Source: Flavobacterium microcysteis | GTDB lineage: Bacteria > Bacteroidota > Bacteroidia > Flavobacteriales > Flavobacteriaceae | DNA: 64,000 nt | Direction: 5' to 3' | Assembly: GCF_006385255.1 (NCBI RefSeq) | Contig: NZ_VFJE01000046.1 | Span: 1 to 64,000 of the forward strand | Shown here: positions 9,961-21,259 of the stretch, piece by piece | Layout: each line of letters begins with the position of its first letter | Numbering within the stretch: the stretch's first letter is position 1 | Notes under the pieces: model-generated | The model's database searches: none | The model's input: only the letters and a program-made list of their open reading frames with translations | What the model was told of the DNA's origin: nothing | Translations under genes and position numbers: made by a program

Positions 9961-10896
9961 TTATGCCAAAACCGACTTCAAATCGGCGTTCATATTTCTT
10001 ACCGCATCGGCACTTTTCGCCAACAATGCTTTTTCTTTTTCATCTAGGTTGATAGAAAGAATTTCTTCTATACCATTTTTCCCTATAATACAAGGAACAC
10101 CCAAACAAATATCGTTTTGCCCATACTCTCCTTCTAAGAATACAGAGCAAGCAATCATTTTCTTCTGATCATTTAAGATACTGTCAACTAAATACGCCAC
10201 AGAAGCTCCTGGAGCATACCAAGCCGAAGTTCCTAAAAGTCCTGTTAATGTAGCACCACCAACCATAGTATCTGCTGCTACTTTATCCAAAGCTTCTTGT
10301 GAAAGAAATTCAGAAACCGGAATACCATTATAAGAAGCCAAACGAGTCAATGGAATCATAGTTGTATCACCATGTCCTCCAATTACCATAGCCGAAACAT
10401 CATTAGACGGTTTGTCTAAAGCTTTTGACAAATAGTATCTGAAACGTGAACTATCCAAAGCACCACCCATTCCGATGATTCTGTTTTTTGGAAGTCCGGT
10501 TGCTTTTAAAGTCAAGTAGGTCATTGTATCCATTGGATTTGAAACTACAACCACGATGGTATTTGGAGAATATTTCAAAACATTTTCTGCAACCGACTTA
10601 ACGATTCCAGCATTAATTCCGATTAATTCTTCTCTTGTCATTCCTGGTTTTCTAGGAATACCTGAAGTGATTACCACAACATCGCTGTTAGCAGTTTTAG
10701 AATAATCATTGGTTACTCCGGAAACTTTTGTATTAAATCCAGTATTTGTAGCGCATTGCATGATGTCCATTGCTTTACCTTCTGCAAATCCTTCTTTAAT
10801 ATCTAATAAAACTACTTCACTGGCAATTCCTCTGTAGGAAATCACATCAGCGCAGGTTGCGCCCACATTTCCGGCACCTACTATTGTAACTTTCAT
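9961..10896 (-). CDS. mdh: Malate dehydrogenase
   Basis: NAD-dependent oxidation of malate to oxaloacetate in the TCA cycle. At 311 residues it belongs to the LDH-like bacterial MDH group. The Rossmann glycine loop is GAGNVGA (7-13), with D32 for NAD preference. Substrate arginines R82 and R88 sit in the PRKPGMTRE loop. The catalytic pair includes D148 and H175 in GGHGDTT. Arg at the substrate-specificity position supports malate over lactate. The gene lies 54 nt downstream of gyrB on the same strand with no terminator between, so read-through from gyrB is plausible. Confidence 0.96.
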   Translation of the reverse strand: MKVTIVGAGNVGATCADVISYRGIASEVVLLDIKEGFAEGKAMDIMQCATNTGFNTKVSGVTNDYSKTANSDVVVITSGIPRKPGMTREELIGINAGIVKSVAENVLKYSPNTIVVVVSNPMDTMTYLTLKATGLPKNRIIGMGGALDSSRFRYYLSKALDKPSNDVSAMVIGGHGDTTMIPLTRLASYNGIPVSEFLSQEALDKVAADTMVGGATLTGLLGTSAWYAPGASVAYLVDSILNDQKKMIACSVFLEGEYGQNDICLGVPCIIGKNGIEEILSINLDEKEKALLAKSADAVRNMNADLKSVLA

Positions 10897-10950
10897 AATA
10901 ATTGTATTTGTTTATTTGTTGTTGTTTATTTCAAAATGATTCAAAAGAGA

Positions 10951-12960
<2,010 letters not shown>

Positions 12961-13051
12961 TCACAAAAGGAGATTTTAGCACTTAAGTTATCAACATTCT
13001 TAAGGTTTAGCCATTTATTTTTCAACACCTGGCAGACCTTTTTAAAAAAGC

Positions 13052-13082
13052 AAAAAGCGCCACTCTAAAGTGAACGCTTTTG
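13052..13082 (-). terminator. Terminator of asnB
   Basis: A stem of 7 bp (13053-13059 with 13075-13081), a small internal loop and a further 4 bp closes on CTAA. On the minus strand it is followed by a T-rich tract. It sits 30 nt past the asnB stop. Confidence 0.8.
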
Positions 13083-13111
13083 CAACAAACAAACTAAACT
13101 TATTTTTTAAA

Positions 13112-14728
13112 TCAGGCAACAGCATTAGCTTTTGATATCGCAGTATCTGCCTGAATATGTGCCGCATTTGCCCTACCGCTCGGGTCTAAGTTATCTTGCC
13201 ATTTCGGTATCCATTTTCTAACAGTTTGGGCTGCACTCAACTGAGGAAAATGCTTATGAAATATATCGCGGTAGAAGTAGGCTTCTTTTGTTACCGGAGT
13301 GTTGTATGTAAATCGCTCTGCGGCTTGCTCCATTTGCAAATCTGTAACTTGTGAAGAGCAATACTCAATCAACGTATCAATCCAGTTATAGCCTACACCG
13401 TCTGAAAACTGTTCCTTTTGCCTCCACAATACTTCCTGTGGCAAATAAGGGTCTTCTGGTGTGTCAAATGCTTTTCTGAGAATGTATTTTTCAACTCCAT
13501 CATATGTTTTTGGTTGTTTTTCTTCTGGACGGATGCTGATTGCCAAATCCAGGAATGCTTTATCCAAAAATGGCACTCTAGCTTCGAGTCCGTGAGCCAT
13601 TGTTGACTTGTCTGCACGAAGCAAATCGGCAGTAAACAATTTCTGTACTCTTTCAATGGTTTCCTTTTGAAAATCTTCTGTTGATGGTGCGTTTCTGAAA
13701 TAAAGATATCCGCCAAAAATCTCATCGGCTCCTTCTCCGGACAACACTACTTTCACACCCATATCTGTAATTGCTTTTGAAAGAAAATACATTGGCGTAC
13801 TGGCACGAATAGAAGTAATATCATAGGTTTCCAGATGCCAGATTAATTTATCCAGAATCTCAATTCCCTGTTCAATTGTAAAATAGATTTCATGGTGTTC
13901 TGTTCCTAAAAACTCAGCTACTTTTCGGGCCGCTTTTGCATCAGGTGCTTCGGCATCTAGTCCGATAGAAAACGAGCGCAATTCTTTGCCTTTTTCTTTT
14001 AGCAATCTTGCTGCTATGGCCGATGTTAAGGAGGAATCCAATCCACCGGAAAGCAATACTCCAATAGGCACATCACTCATCAATCTTTTTCTTGTAGCTT
14101 CGGTTAAAGTCTCCCTTATTTTCGACAAATCCAGAACTTCTGTAGCTTTTTCATGGTCTTCATATTCTGGTCTGTAATATTTTACGAAACCTGTTTTTTG
14201 CGTGTAATAATGTCCCGGAGGAAAAGTTGCGAATGTTTTGCATTGGTCGGCTATGGGTTTCATCTCTGAAGCAAAATAAATGCGTCCTCTTTCATCAAGT
14301 CCGTAATACAATGGCTTCACACCAACAGCATCTCTTCCCGCTATAAAATCATCGCCATCAATAACAACAAAAGCAAAGTCGCCATCCAGCTTGTTTAAAA
14401 AATCATATCCGAATTCTTCATACAGATGTACGATTACTTCCGAATCTGATTTGGTTCGGAAAGTATGATGTTTCAATACCGTGTCTCTTAATTCCTGATG
14501 GTTGTAGATTTCGCCATTATGAACCATATAAGCGGATTTGGTTCCTTTTATAGGCTGTCTTCCGGAATGCAGGTCAATAATCGACAAGCGCTCATGACTT
14601 AAGATATGTCCGTTTTCAGTAACATATAGGTCACTTTCGTCCGGCCCACGATGCGACATCCTTTTTGAAAGTTGTTTTACTAATTCTTCATCTTTCCCTT
14701 TTCCTATAATTGCTAATATCCCGCACAT
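13112..14728 (-). CDS. asnB: Asparagine synthase B (glutamine-hydrolysing)
   Basis: Makes asparagine from aspartate, ATP and glutamine-derived ammonia. The N-terminal class II glutaminase domain begins with the nucleophile C2 after Met removal (MCGIL) and includes the SHRGPDES and NGEIYNH motifs. The synthetase domain follows from about residue 205, with the PP-loop SGGLDSS at 227-233 and the SGEGADE signature. At 538 residues it is close to E. coli AsnB (554). It is monocistronic: the upstream region is AT-rich with no clear operator, and a terminator follows. Confidence 0.95.
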   Translation of the reverse strand: MCGILAIIGKGKDEELVKQLSKRMSHRGPDESDLYVTENGHILSHERLSIIDLHSGRQPIKGTKSAYMVHNGEIYNHQELRDTVLKHHTFRTKSDSEVIVHLYEEFGYDFLNKLDGDFAFVVIDGDDFIAGRDAVGVKPLYYGLDERGRIYFASEMKPIADQCKTFATFPPGHYYTQKTGFVKYYRPEYEDHEKATEVLDLSKIRETLTEATRKRLMSDVPIGVLLSGGLDSSLTSAIAARLLKEKGKELRSFSIGLDAEAPDAKAARKVAEFLGTEHHEIYFTIEQGIEILDKLIWHLETYDITSIRASTPMYFLSKAITDMGVKVVLSGEGADEIFGGYLYFRNAPSTEDFQKETIERVQKLFTADLLRADKSTMAHGLEARVPFLDKAFLDLAISIRPEEKQPKTYDGVEKYILRKAFDTPEDPYLPQEVLWRQKEQFSDGVGYNWIDTLIEYCSSQVTDLQMEQAAERFTYNTPVTKEAYFYRDIFHKHFPQLSAAQTVRKWIPKWQDNLDPSGRANAAHIQADTAISKANAVA

Positions 14729-14895
14729 ACCTTTACTTTTTAAATTTGGTTATTTTATTAAAGCAAAATTGTGGTTTTTGTTTTATTTAGTAAACTATAA
14801 TTTACTTTTTAGTTACAATTTAAAATTAAAAATGTTTATTTTTAGCAATCATGAAACTTTATCCATTAAAAAACGGACTGTTTGGTTTATTTCAT

Positions 14896-14920
14896 AAAAA
14901 AACCATCCTTTTGGATGGTC
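14896..14920 (-). terminator. Terminator of the Gre-like gene
   Basis: A 7-bp stem (14902-14908 with 14913-14919) with a TTTT loop is followed by a T run on the minus strand, 13 nt past the stop codon. Confidence 0.85.
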
Positions 14921-14932
14921 ATTTTGTCATTC

Positions 14933-15382
14933 TTATTGAACTTCTTCTATCAGGTATTTTGTCCCGTTGATTTCAAAACTATAACCAACCTGCTGTCCCA
15001 GAAGTTTATTTCCTAATGGTGATTGTGGCGAAAGCGCAATAATGTTTTTTTCTTCTATCTTAATCTTTGGAAATGCGGCACTCATAAACAATAAGATTCC
15101 GTTCGCTTTGATAATACTACCCATGGTGATTATCTTGGTTTCTTTTGAAGCATCAATCTTGTCCAGGACATTCTTCTGTTCCAGAAATTCTTTTAGCTTG
15201 TGATTGAGCTTTTCCTGCTCCAGATGCATCATGGATAGTGCTGTTTCGTGTTTATCACCAGCAGAGCCTTTTGCATCATTTTGGGCATCATCAGTCAGGT
15301 TTGAAATCATATCCTGAAAGGCATCGATTTTATCTTGTACAAGCTGCTTATAATAGTTTAATGTTTTTTCTTTGAGTGTCAT
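14933..15382 (-). CDS. GreA/GreB-like transcription factor family protein
   Basis: The C-terminal half (about 95-149) fits the FKBP-like GreA/GreB domain: a hydrophobic strand, then SPQSPLGNKLLGQQVGYSFEI with the conserved P-x-x-LG-x-x-LLG pattern, ending in YLIEEV. The N-terminal half is a predicted helical hairpin (about 5-90), shaped like the Gre coiled coil. Gre factors rescue backtracked RNA polymerase, but the catalytic acidic tip cannot be assigned confidently here. The start is set at 15382 (MTLKEK). An upstream in-frame start at 15442 would extend into the terminator of the preceding gene (15431-15461). Relatives are often misannotated as 3-oxoacyl-ACP synthase. Confidence 0.7.
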   Translation of the reverse strand: MTLKEKTLNYYKQLVQDKIDAFQDMISNLTDDAQNDAKGSAGDKHETALSMMHLEQEKLNHKLKEFLEQKNVLDKIDASKETKIITMGSIIKANGILLFMSAAFPKIKIEEKNIIALSPQSPLGNKLLGQQVGYSFEINGTKYLIEEVQ

Positions 15383-15430
15383 TTTTGATGCTTTTTTAAA
15401 GATGCTGATTTTCGCTGATTTTTTTGGAAT

Positions 15431-15461
15431 AAAAAAGCCCACAGATGAATGCAGGCTTTTT
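15431..15461 (-). terminator. Terminator of the barrel/TPR operon
   Basis: Stem arms are AAAAAGCC (15432-15439) and GGCTTTTT (15454-15461), extended by partial pairing inside. On the minus strand a T run follows. It lies downstream of the outer-membrane protein gene ending at 15539. Confidence 0.75.
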
Positions 15462-15497
15462 GATATTTACAATTGATTACTTCTCAGGATTTATTCA

Positions 15498-15532
15498 GAT
15501 TTTTGATTTTTGATTTATGATTTATGATTTTT
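15498..15532. repeat. Heptanucleotide array, five units
   Basis: Five consecutive 7-bp units of the form GATTTNN run without a phase break, just downstream of the outer-membrane protein gene. It is the shortest of three such arrays in this window (the others are at 34103 and 41298). Confidence 0.7.
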
Positions 15533-15538
15533 GGATTT

Positions 15539-17296
15539 TTAGAAATCAAATTTATAGCTGGCTCCTGCCATAACCTGAATTCCTTGAACCGGATAGTTTA
15601 GCCATTTTTGGTAATCCTGGCTAGTCAGGTTGTTTGCTTTCAGGAATGCGGTTAATCTGTCGTTGTATTTATATCCGACATGTGCATTAAGATCAAAATA
15701 GCTGTCTAGATTTACCGTTTCTGTTTCGTTTCTTAGGAGTGATGTATAACTAAAAATATCTTTTCTTTCGCCCACAAAAAACAGGCTTGTTCCAGCATAC
15801 CATTTCTCTGTGATATTGAAATCAAGATTGGCTGCAATTTGGAGCTGTGGAAGATTCCATGCCTCAGCCAATTCGTCTGTCGTATAACTGCTGAAAGTTC
15901 CGCTCACGCCAAAAGATACATTTTTAGAGAAGTCGGCTTTTAGTTCACCAAAAAAGCTCATTGTTTTTACGTTGTCATATACCACACTGAAGGAGTTTCC
16001 AAAAGCATAGCCTTCTTTGTTTGGGTTCTCATTATTATACGGATTGCTCAAGAACATGGCTTTTTGGTCTTCGTTTTTATAAGAACCTCTAATATTAAAG
16101 CTTACATTGTTTGCAATTTTTCCTTTTAACCCTACATAAATATCATATTTCTGGTCGGTTGGAGCGATTCCAAGTGTTGGAGACACAAAGAAGTTTTCTT
16201 GTGTAAAATCACGATACGAATTTTGTTTCAAGCTTCCTTCCGCTCCTGCATAAGCAATCATAACATCACCCACAATTCTGTAGGTCGCTGTGACTTGCGG
16301 ATAGATAAAAAACTTATTGTCGCTGTTTTCATTATCCATACTATAAAAAAGCCCTGCTCCTAAATTGACCGTCAAATCATCTTGCTGGTAGATAAAACTT
16401 GGCTGTACTCCAATATTGGTATAACCATAGCTAATGTCTGTGGTTCCTGAATAGTCTTTTTCAAAAGAACCACCCAAATAGTCAATTATGAAATTAGCAT
16501 TAATCTTGTTCCCTGAAATATCCAAGCCAATGGCAGGTTTTACATAAAATCTATTTTCTGAAGAACCAAAAGCATCTGAAAAATGGTTGAATTTTAAGCT
16601 TGCTTCTTTAAAAATACTTTCTTTTACGCTGATTCGTCCACCTAGATAAATGTTTTGGTAAGTCTGCTGCGGGTCGATACTGTTTATTAGGTCTTTTCTG
16701 TCTTGCGGATCAGCTAAATCATTAGCAAAATCGTTTCTCAATCCATACCAGTTATATACCTGATGTTGGTAACCTGCATCTACATTCCATGAATAATCTT
16801 TCTGCTGGTTTCCGTATGTAAGATCAAGCGATGTGTTGTAAAATTTGTCATCCAGTAAAAGGTCATTGATACCACCTTGGGATGAAAGATGGCGAAGCAT
16901 TCCACCTACATATTCGTTACGGTTTAGGTTTTCTGTAACAAACAATTCTGCATTCAGCGTACCGTAATTCCCGACGCCCAGAGTAGCATAATTTTTATAT
17001 AATTTTTCCTGTTTTGCTTTATCAACAGAAGCCGCTCTTCCTTTAGCTGGCGTAAATGTAGAAGCTACCGGAAAAGAGAAGATATTGTATTTGATTTCTT
17101 CTTTTTTCGTGTTGTCTTCGTCTTCCAATGTCGGAGTTTCTTTTACTTTAAAAGCGTCAGAAATAGTTGGCGTGTATGGTTTTACTACGTTTACGACTTC
17201 GGTTCCGATATTCTCATCCTTCTTTTGTGCAAAAGCTCCTTGCAAGCCTGCGAAAAGAAATAATAATGCAATCTTATATTGGGTTTTATGTGTCAT
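15539..17296 (-). CDS. Outer-membrane beta-barrel protein, TonB-dependent-receptor-like
   Basis: A 585-residue protein with a clear signal peptide (cleavage after AFAQ, about 24). The rest is dominated by alternating aromatic/polar strands such as YGNQQKDYSWNVDAGYQHQ, and it ends in aromatic YKFDF, typical of a barrel closing strand. Residues 30-45 (VVNVVKPYTPTISDAFKVKE) are a conserved-looking lead-in. No plug domain or clear TonB box is seen, so transport via TonB is unproven. The gene follows the large TPR protein on the same strand with a 31-nt gap. The pair probably forms one operon and may act together at the outer membrane. Confidence 0.75.
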   Translation of the reverse strand: MTHKTQYKIALLFLFAGLQGAFAQKKDENIGTEVVNVVKPYTPTISDAFKVKETPTLEDEDNTKKEEIKYNIFSFPVASTFTPAKGRAASVDKAKQEKLYKNYATLGVGNYGTLNAELFVTENLNRNEYVGGMLRHLSSQGGINDLLLDDKFYNTSLDLTYGNQQKDYSWNVDAGYQHQVYNWYGLRNDFANDLADPQDRKDLINSIDPQQTYQNIYLGGRISVKESIFKEASLKFNHFSDAFGSSENRFYVKPAIGLDISGNKINANFIIDYLGGSFEKDYSGTTDISYGYTNIGVQPSFIYQQDDLTVNLGAGLFYSMDNENSDNKFFIYPQVTATYRIVGDVMIAYAGAEGSLKQNSYRDFTQENFFVSPTLGIAPTDQKYDIYVGLKGKIANNVSFNIRGSYKNEDQKAMFLSNPYNNENPNKEGYAFGNSFSVVYDNVKTMSFFGELKADFSKNVSFGVSGTFSSYTTDELAEAWNLPQLQIAANLDFNITEKWYAGTSLFFVGERKDIFSYTSLLRNETETVNLDSYFDLNAHVGYKYNDRLTAFLKANNLTSQDYQKWLNYPVQGIQVMAGASYKFDF

Positions 17297-17327
17297 ATTA
17301 CTTAAATTGTATTAGAATGAGATGTGA

Positions 17328-20300
17328 TTAATTTTGGATGGATGAGTTGCGTTTTGCTTCTTCTCCTTTAATAATATCCAATTCTTTTTGTGCTTCTTCA
17401 ATAACATCAGGATAATCCTTGAAATTTTTAAGGACGCTTTCCAGAATATAATTCGCCTGGAAGCTGTCTTTTAATCCGTAGAAGTTTTTCGCCATTACAA
17501 CCAAGCCTTTAGCTCCAAAATACTTATATCCGGAATAATCTTTCGCTAATTTTTGTACTGCCGTATTTGACGCTTCAAACTTTCCGTCTTTATTTTTGAA
17601 ATAAGCATCGTAGAATAATGCTTCTGCCGCGAGTTCTCCTTTAGCAATGGTCTGTAATTTCGCATAAGCCGTTTTGGCTTTTGCCTCGTCATTAATTTTT
17701 ATTGCAGAACGCGCTACAATCACCTGAGCATCACTTTTTACCTTATCGTCTGTTTTTGCATTTGCCAAGACTTTTTCAGCATATACTACCGCATTTGCAT
17801 AATCTTTTTGTTCGTAATACGATTTCATCAAATTGGATTGAGCAAATGTTATGTTTTGCGGATAATCAGCTTCCGCTTCTAATCTTTTCAAAACAGGAGC
17901 TGCTTTCACATAATCTGCTTTTTTAAGCAGGATCTGAGATAGCCTTGCAAGTGACTGCTCCGTGAATTCGTTTCTTGGTTTTGAAATCACAAATTCATAG
18001 TTCGGAATAGCATTGTTTTCCAAACCATCCGCAAAATACGATTGTGCCAGATAGAAGTTTGCTTTCAATGAGTTGATTCCGTTAGGGAATTTTGCAACAT
18101 AACCGCTCAATGCTGTAATTGCAGGTTTGATATTATTCTGAAGATATTGTTTTTCAGCTGCACCATAAGTATCATTGTCTAATTCTGCATCAGAAACCTC
18201 TACAAAATCTAATGTTTTTACCCATGTTGCATATTCGTCAACTTTGCCATTATCCAGATAAATAAGCCTTGCCGTAGATACCGCTTCTAAAGCTTCCGGA
18301 GTATTTGGAAATTCCGCTACTACTTTTTTAAGCTTGCCCAAAGCCAATTGGTCTTTTTCTGCGTTGTAATATACAAGTCCTTGACGCAAAATTGCTTTTG
18401 AGGTATAGGAGCTTTCTCTATATTCCGCAATCAGTTTATCATAGGTCTGGATAGCACTTTCTGTTTTCTTCTCTGCTACATACGTATTTCCAAGTTCATA
18501 AAGAGCATCGTCACGCAATTGCGATTTCGGGAAGTTTTTGATAAAACTGTTCAACTCTTCAATTTTCTTTTCGTTTCTGGCAACAAAACCATAGCTGATT
18601 GCTTTTTGGTATGCTGCATAATCTGCATCAATTCCTTTGATTTCGATAGCTTTGTTATAAGCTTCCATCGCAGGCCAGTATTTTGCAGAGACATAATGGC
18701 TATCTCCCAAACGAAGGTAGGCATCATTTAAACGAACCTTATCGTCTTTTGCTTCCGGAATATAGCTTTGGAAGTTGGTCGCAGCCTGATCATAATCTTT
18801 TAGCTTGAAATAAGCATAACCTAAGTTGTAGTATATGTTTTTGTATTCTGGCGTATTTTTAGCTTCAGATTCGCCTAAAAATTGCTTGTAAGTAAGTACT
18901 GCTTCTTTAAAGCTATCCAAAACATATTCTGTTTCTCCTTTCCAGAAAGTGGCACGGGCTGTAAATTTCGCATTGCTTCTTTCGGCTAAAGATTTCTTGA
19001 ACATAGCAAGCGCTTCCTGATAATTACCATCGGTATACAGTTCTAAACCTCTGTAAAACGTAACTTTTTGGTAAGCTTCTCTATTGGCTGTTTTGTTTTT
19101 TTCCAATAAGGTCAATGCTTCTTTATAGTTCTTTGAGGTAATGTAAGAGTTAATCAATAGCGTTTCGATTTCCGGTCTGCTTGGATTGTTTGGATATTTT
19201 TCAATAAAACCATTCAATACGGCAGGAATACTTTGGTAAGAGTTTCCAATTTCATAGCTCAGCTTGGCATAATTCAAATAGGCATCTTCCTGGATTTTTG
19301 CATCAAATGCCATTTCTGAAGCATTTTTAAACGCATTTAGCGCCTGTTGCTTTCTATCGGTTTTTAAGTAGCTTTCACCTAAGTGATAGTAGGCATTTTG
19401 TGCTACGAAATCTTGTCCATCAATAATTTTATTGAATTGCGAAATCGCATTTTCATAGTCATTCTGCTTGTAGTAAGCATATCCTAACTGGTAAAAATCC
19501 GTATTATTCCATTTTCCTTTTTTCCCTTTGTATTCATTCAGGTATGGAATGGCCTGATCGTATTTTTTCAGGTTAAAATAGCTTTCTCCAATAATCTTGT
19601 TCAGTTCTGATTTTTCCAAGGCGTTTGACTTCGCCATAGCCGCTTTTCCAAGTTCTATCGCTTTATCAAATTTGCCCAGTTTGAAGTTCATATCTGCCTG
19701 GAAATATGACATCTTTTCCTGATATTTTTCTTCGCCAGAAACTTCATCAAACAATTTGGTAGCTTTGGTATAATCATCCGATTCATACGCCATAAAACCT
19801 AAATAATACTTTGCCTGTGAGCCGTATTCCTTAGAGTTCAATACCTGGTTGAAATAATTTGCAGCTTCTTTTTTCTTACCGGCTGTAAAAAAAGTATATC
19901 CTTTTTGGAAATTATATCTTTCACGGTCGCTATCGCTTAGTGAACCTTCGTCTACTTTGTCAAACCATTTGAGTGATTGCGGGTATTTTCCCTGTTCGAA
20001 ATAATAATGCGCCACTTCAATATAGGCTTGATTCTGCTTGGTACTCGTTGGATAATCTTCCACGAAGCTTTCCATCATCTGATCGGCATTGGCCTGATTC
20101 AAACGAATCGCACAATTTGCAATATAATAAGCACAATCCGCTTCGATATCTGAATTTTTATTGCTGTTTTCAGCTTTTACTTTTTCAAAAATAATCTGTG
20201 CGGCCTGATATTGCTTGTCTTTATAAAGCGAAACAGCCTTATTGTATTCCGTTAAATCGTTGGTGTAAATTGCTGTCTGCTGAGCAAAAACCGGAGCGGT

Positions 20301-20345
20301 TCCTATAAATGAAAACAACAGAAATAACCTTGAAAGTCTGTGCAT
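17328..20345 (-). CDS. Large periplasmic or outer-membrane TPR-repeat protein
   Basis: 1005 residues with a signal peptide (cleavage after VFAQ, about 22). Almost all of the remainder is tandem tetratricopeptide-type helical repeats, recognisable by recurring blocks such as YYNLGYAYFKLKDYDQAA and DALYELGNTYVAEKKTESAI. No catalytic motif is seen. Such long TPR proteins in Bacteroidetes are scaffolds in the cell envelope. The adjacent barrel gene downstream suggests a partner at the outer membrane; this is inference. No lipobox cysteine follows the signal peptide, so it is probably soluble periplasmic. Confidence 0.8.
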   Translation of the reverse strand: MHRLSRLFLLFSFIGTAPVFAQQTAIYTNDLTEYNKAVSLYKDKQYQAAQIIFEKVKAENSNKNSDIEADCAYYIANCAIRLNQANADQMMESFVEDYPTSTKQNQAYIEVAHYYFEQGKYPQSLKWFDKVDEGSLSDSDRERYNFQKGYTFFTAGKKKEAANYFNQVLNSKEYGSQAKYYLGFMAYESDDYTKATKLFDEVSGEEKYQEKMSYFQADMNFKLGKFDKAIELGKAAMAKSNALEKSELNKIIGESYFNLKKYDQAIPYLNEYKGKKGKWNNTDFYQLGYAYYKQNDYENAISQFNKIIDGQDFVAQNAYYHLGESYLKTDRKQQALNAFKNASEMAFDAKIQEDAYLNYAKLSYEIGNSYQSIPAVLNGFIEKYPNNPSRPEIETLLINSYITSKNYKEALTLLEKNKTANREAYQKVTFYRGLELYTDGNYQEALAMFKKSLAERSNAKFTARATFWKGETEYVLDSFKEAVLTYKQFLGESEAKNTPEYKNIYYNLGYAYFKLKDYDQAATNFQSYIPEAKDDKVRLNDAYLRLGDSHYVSAKYWPAMEAYNKAIEIKGIDADYAAYQKAISYGFVARNEKKIEELNSFIKNFPKSQLRDDALYELGNTYVAEKKTESAIQTYDKLIAEYRESSYTSKAILRQGLVYYNAEKDQLALGKLKKVVAEFPNTPEALEAVSTARLIYLDNGKVDEYATWVKTLDFVEVSDAELDNDTYGAAEKQYLQNNIKPAITALSGYVAKFPNGINSLKANFYLAQSYFADGLENNAIPNYEFVISKPRNEFTEQSLARLSQILLKKADYVKAAPVLKRLEAEADYPQNITFAQSNLMKSYYEQKDYANAVVYAEKVLANAKTDDKVKSDAQVIVARSAIKINDEAKAKTAYAKLQTIAKGELAAEALFYDAYFKNKDGKFEASNTAVQKLAKDYSGYKYFGAKGLVVMAKNFYGLKDSFQANYILESVLKNFKDYPDVIEEAQKELDIIKGEEAKRNSSIQN

Positions 20346-20368
20346 TTTTAATGGTTTTGTTTAATATC

Positions 20369-20376
20369 CAAATATA
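20369..20376 (-). promoter_or_regulatory. -7 box for the TPR/barrel operon
   Basis: TATATTTG on the minus strand is an exact TAnnTTTG match, 23 nt before the start at 20345. No TTG is found at the expected -33 distance. Confidence 0.45.
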
Positions 20377-20521
20377 TCATTCTTAAGTTTATAACGGAAG
20401 CCCTTTTGTGTTTATTGTAAACATCTTTTTTAACATTTTGAAGTTTTATTGCCTTGCAGCTCCGGACAATTGAAACTCAAAAGAATACGACCTACAAAAA
20501 TTAAAACAACCATTTGCAATT

Positions 20522-20529
20522 TAATTTTG
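20522..20529 (+). promoter_or_regulatory. -7 box for ftsE
   Basis: TAATTTTG matches TAnnTTTG and lies 46 nt before the ftsE ATG. No well-spaced TTG was found. Confidence 0.4.
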
Positions 20530-20575
20530 ATAAAGCACGTTAACTTATTACTTTTACAACATAAACAAGATTACT

Positions 20576-21259
20576 ATGTCGCAACCTGTGCTTTTTTTAA
20601 GAAACGTAAATATCTATCAGGAGAAAAACCTCATTTTATCGAACGTAAATATTGAAGTGAAACACGGTGAATTCCTTTATATTATTGGAAAAACCGGTTC
20701 TGGAAAAAGCAGTTTCATGAAAACTTTATATGCTGATCTTCCTCTTACGGATGGACAAGGAAGCATTGTGGATTATGACCTGGCGGCACTCAAAGAAAAA
20801 AATATTCCTTACTTGCGCCGTAAAATTGGTATTGTATTCCAGGATTTCAAATTGCTTCCAGATCGAAACATTGAGGAAAATATGATGTTCGTATTAAAAG
20901 CTACCGGCTGGACTGACAAGCAGGAAATGCAGGTCAAAATAGAGGAAGTTTTGGAAAAAGTGGGCATGAAGAACTTTGCCAGTAAAATGCCGCACCAGCT
21001 ATCTGGTGGTGAACAACAACGAATTGCAATTGCAAGAGCCTTGCTTAATGATCCTGAAATCATATTAGCTGACGAACCTACCGGAAACCTTGACCCTCAG
21101 ACCAGTGTTGAAGTCATGGAACTATTGCGAAATATTAATGCGAATGGAAAAACAATCATCATGGCAACGCATGATTATGCGCTTTTGATGAAATTCCCTT
21201 CCAAGACCTTGAAATGTGACAGCGGTTCTGTTTTTGAAGTGGTACAGAGAACGGTTTAA
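20576..21259 (+). CDS. ftsE: FtsE-type ABC transporter ATP-binding protein
   Basis: The 227-residue ATPase has Walker A GKTGSGKSS (38-46), Q-loop VFQDFKLL (87-94), ABC signature LSGGE (142-146), Walker B ILADE (163-167) and an H-loop ATHD. The DRNIEENMMF stretch after the Q-loop is typical of FtsE. FtsE with FtsX activates cell-wall hydrolases at the divisome. No ftsX permease lies next to it; instead its stop codon overlaps the start of a glycosyltransferase by one base (TAATG). An alternative is a LolD-like ATPase, but the motif details favour FtsE. Confidence 0.88.
   Translation: MSQPVLFLRNVNIYQEKNLILSNVNIEVKHGEFLYIIGKTGSGKSSFMKTLYADLPLTDGQGSIVDYDLAALKEKNIPYLRRKIGIVFQDFKLLPDRNIEENMMFVLKATGWTDKQEMQVKIEEVLEKVGMKNFASKMPHQLSGGEQQRIAIARALLNDPEIILADEPTGNLDPQTSVEVMELLRNINANGKTIIMATHDYALLMKFPSKTLKCDSGSVFEVVQRTV

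Noticed and set aside
14850..14969. A 39-residue plus-strand ORF between asnB and the Gre-like gene
   Set aside because: It reads through the Gre-like gene's terminator and 3' end, has no recognisable features, and is short enough to occur by chance.
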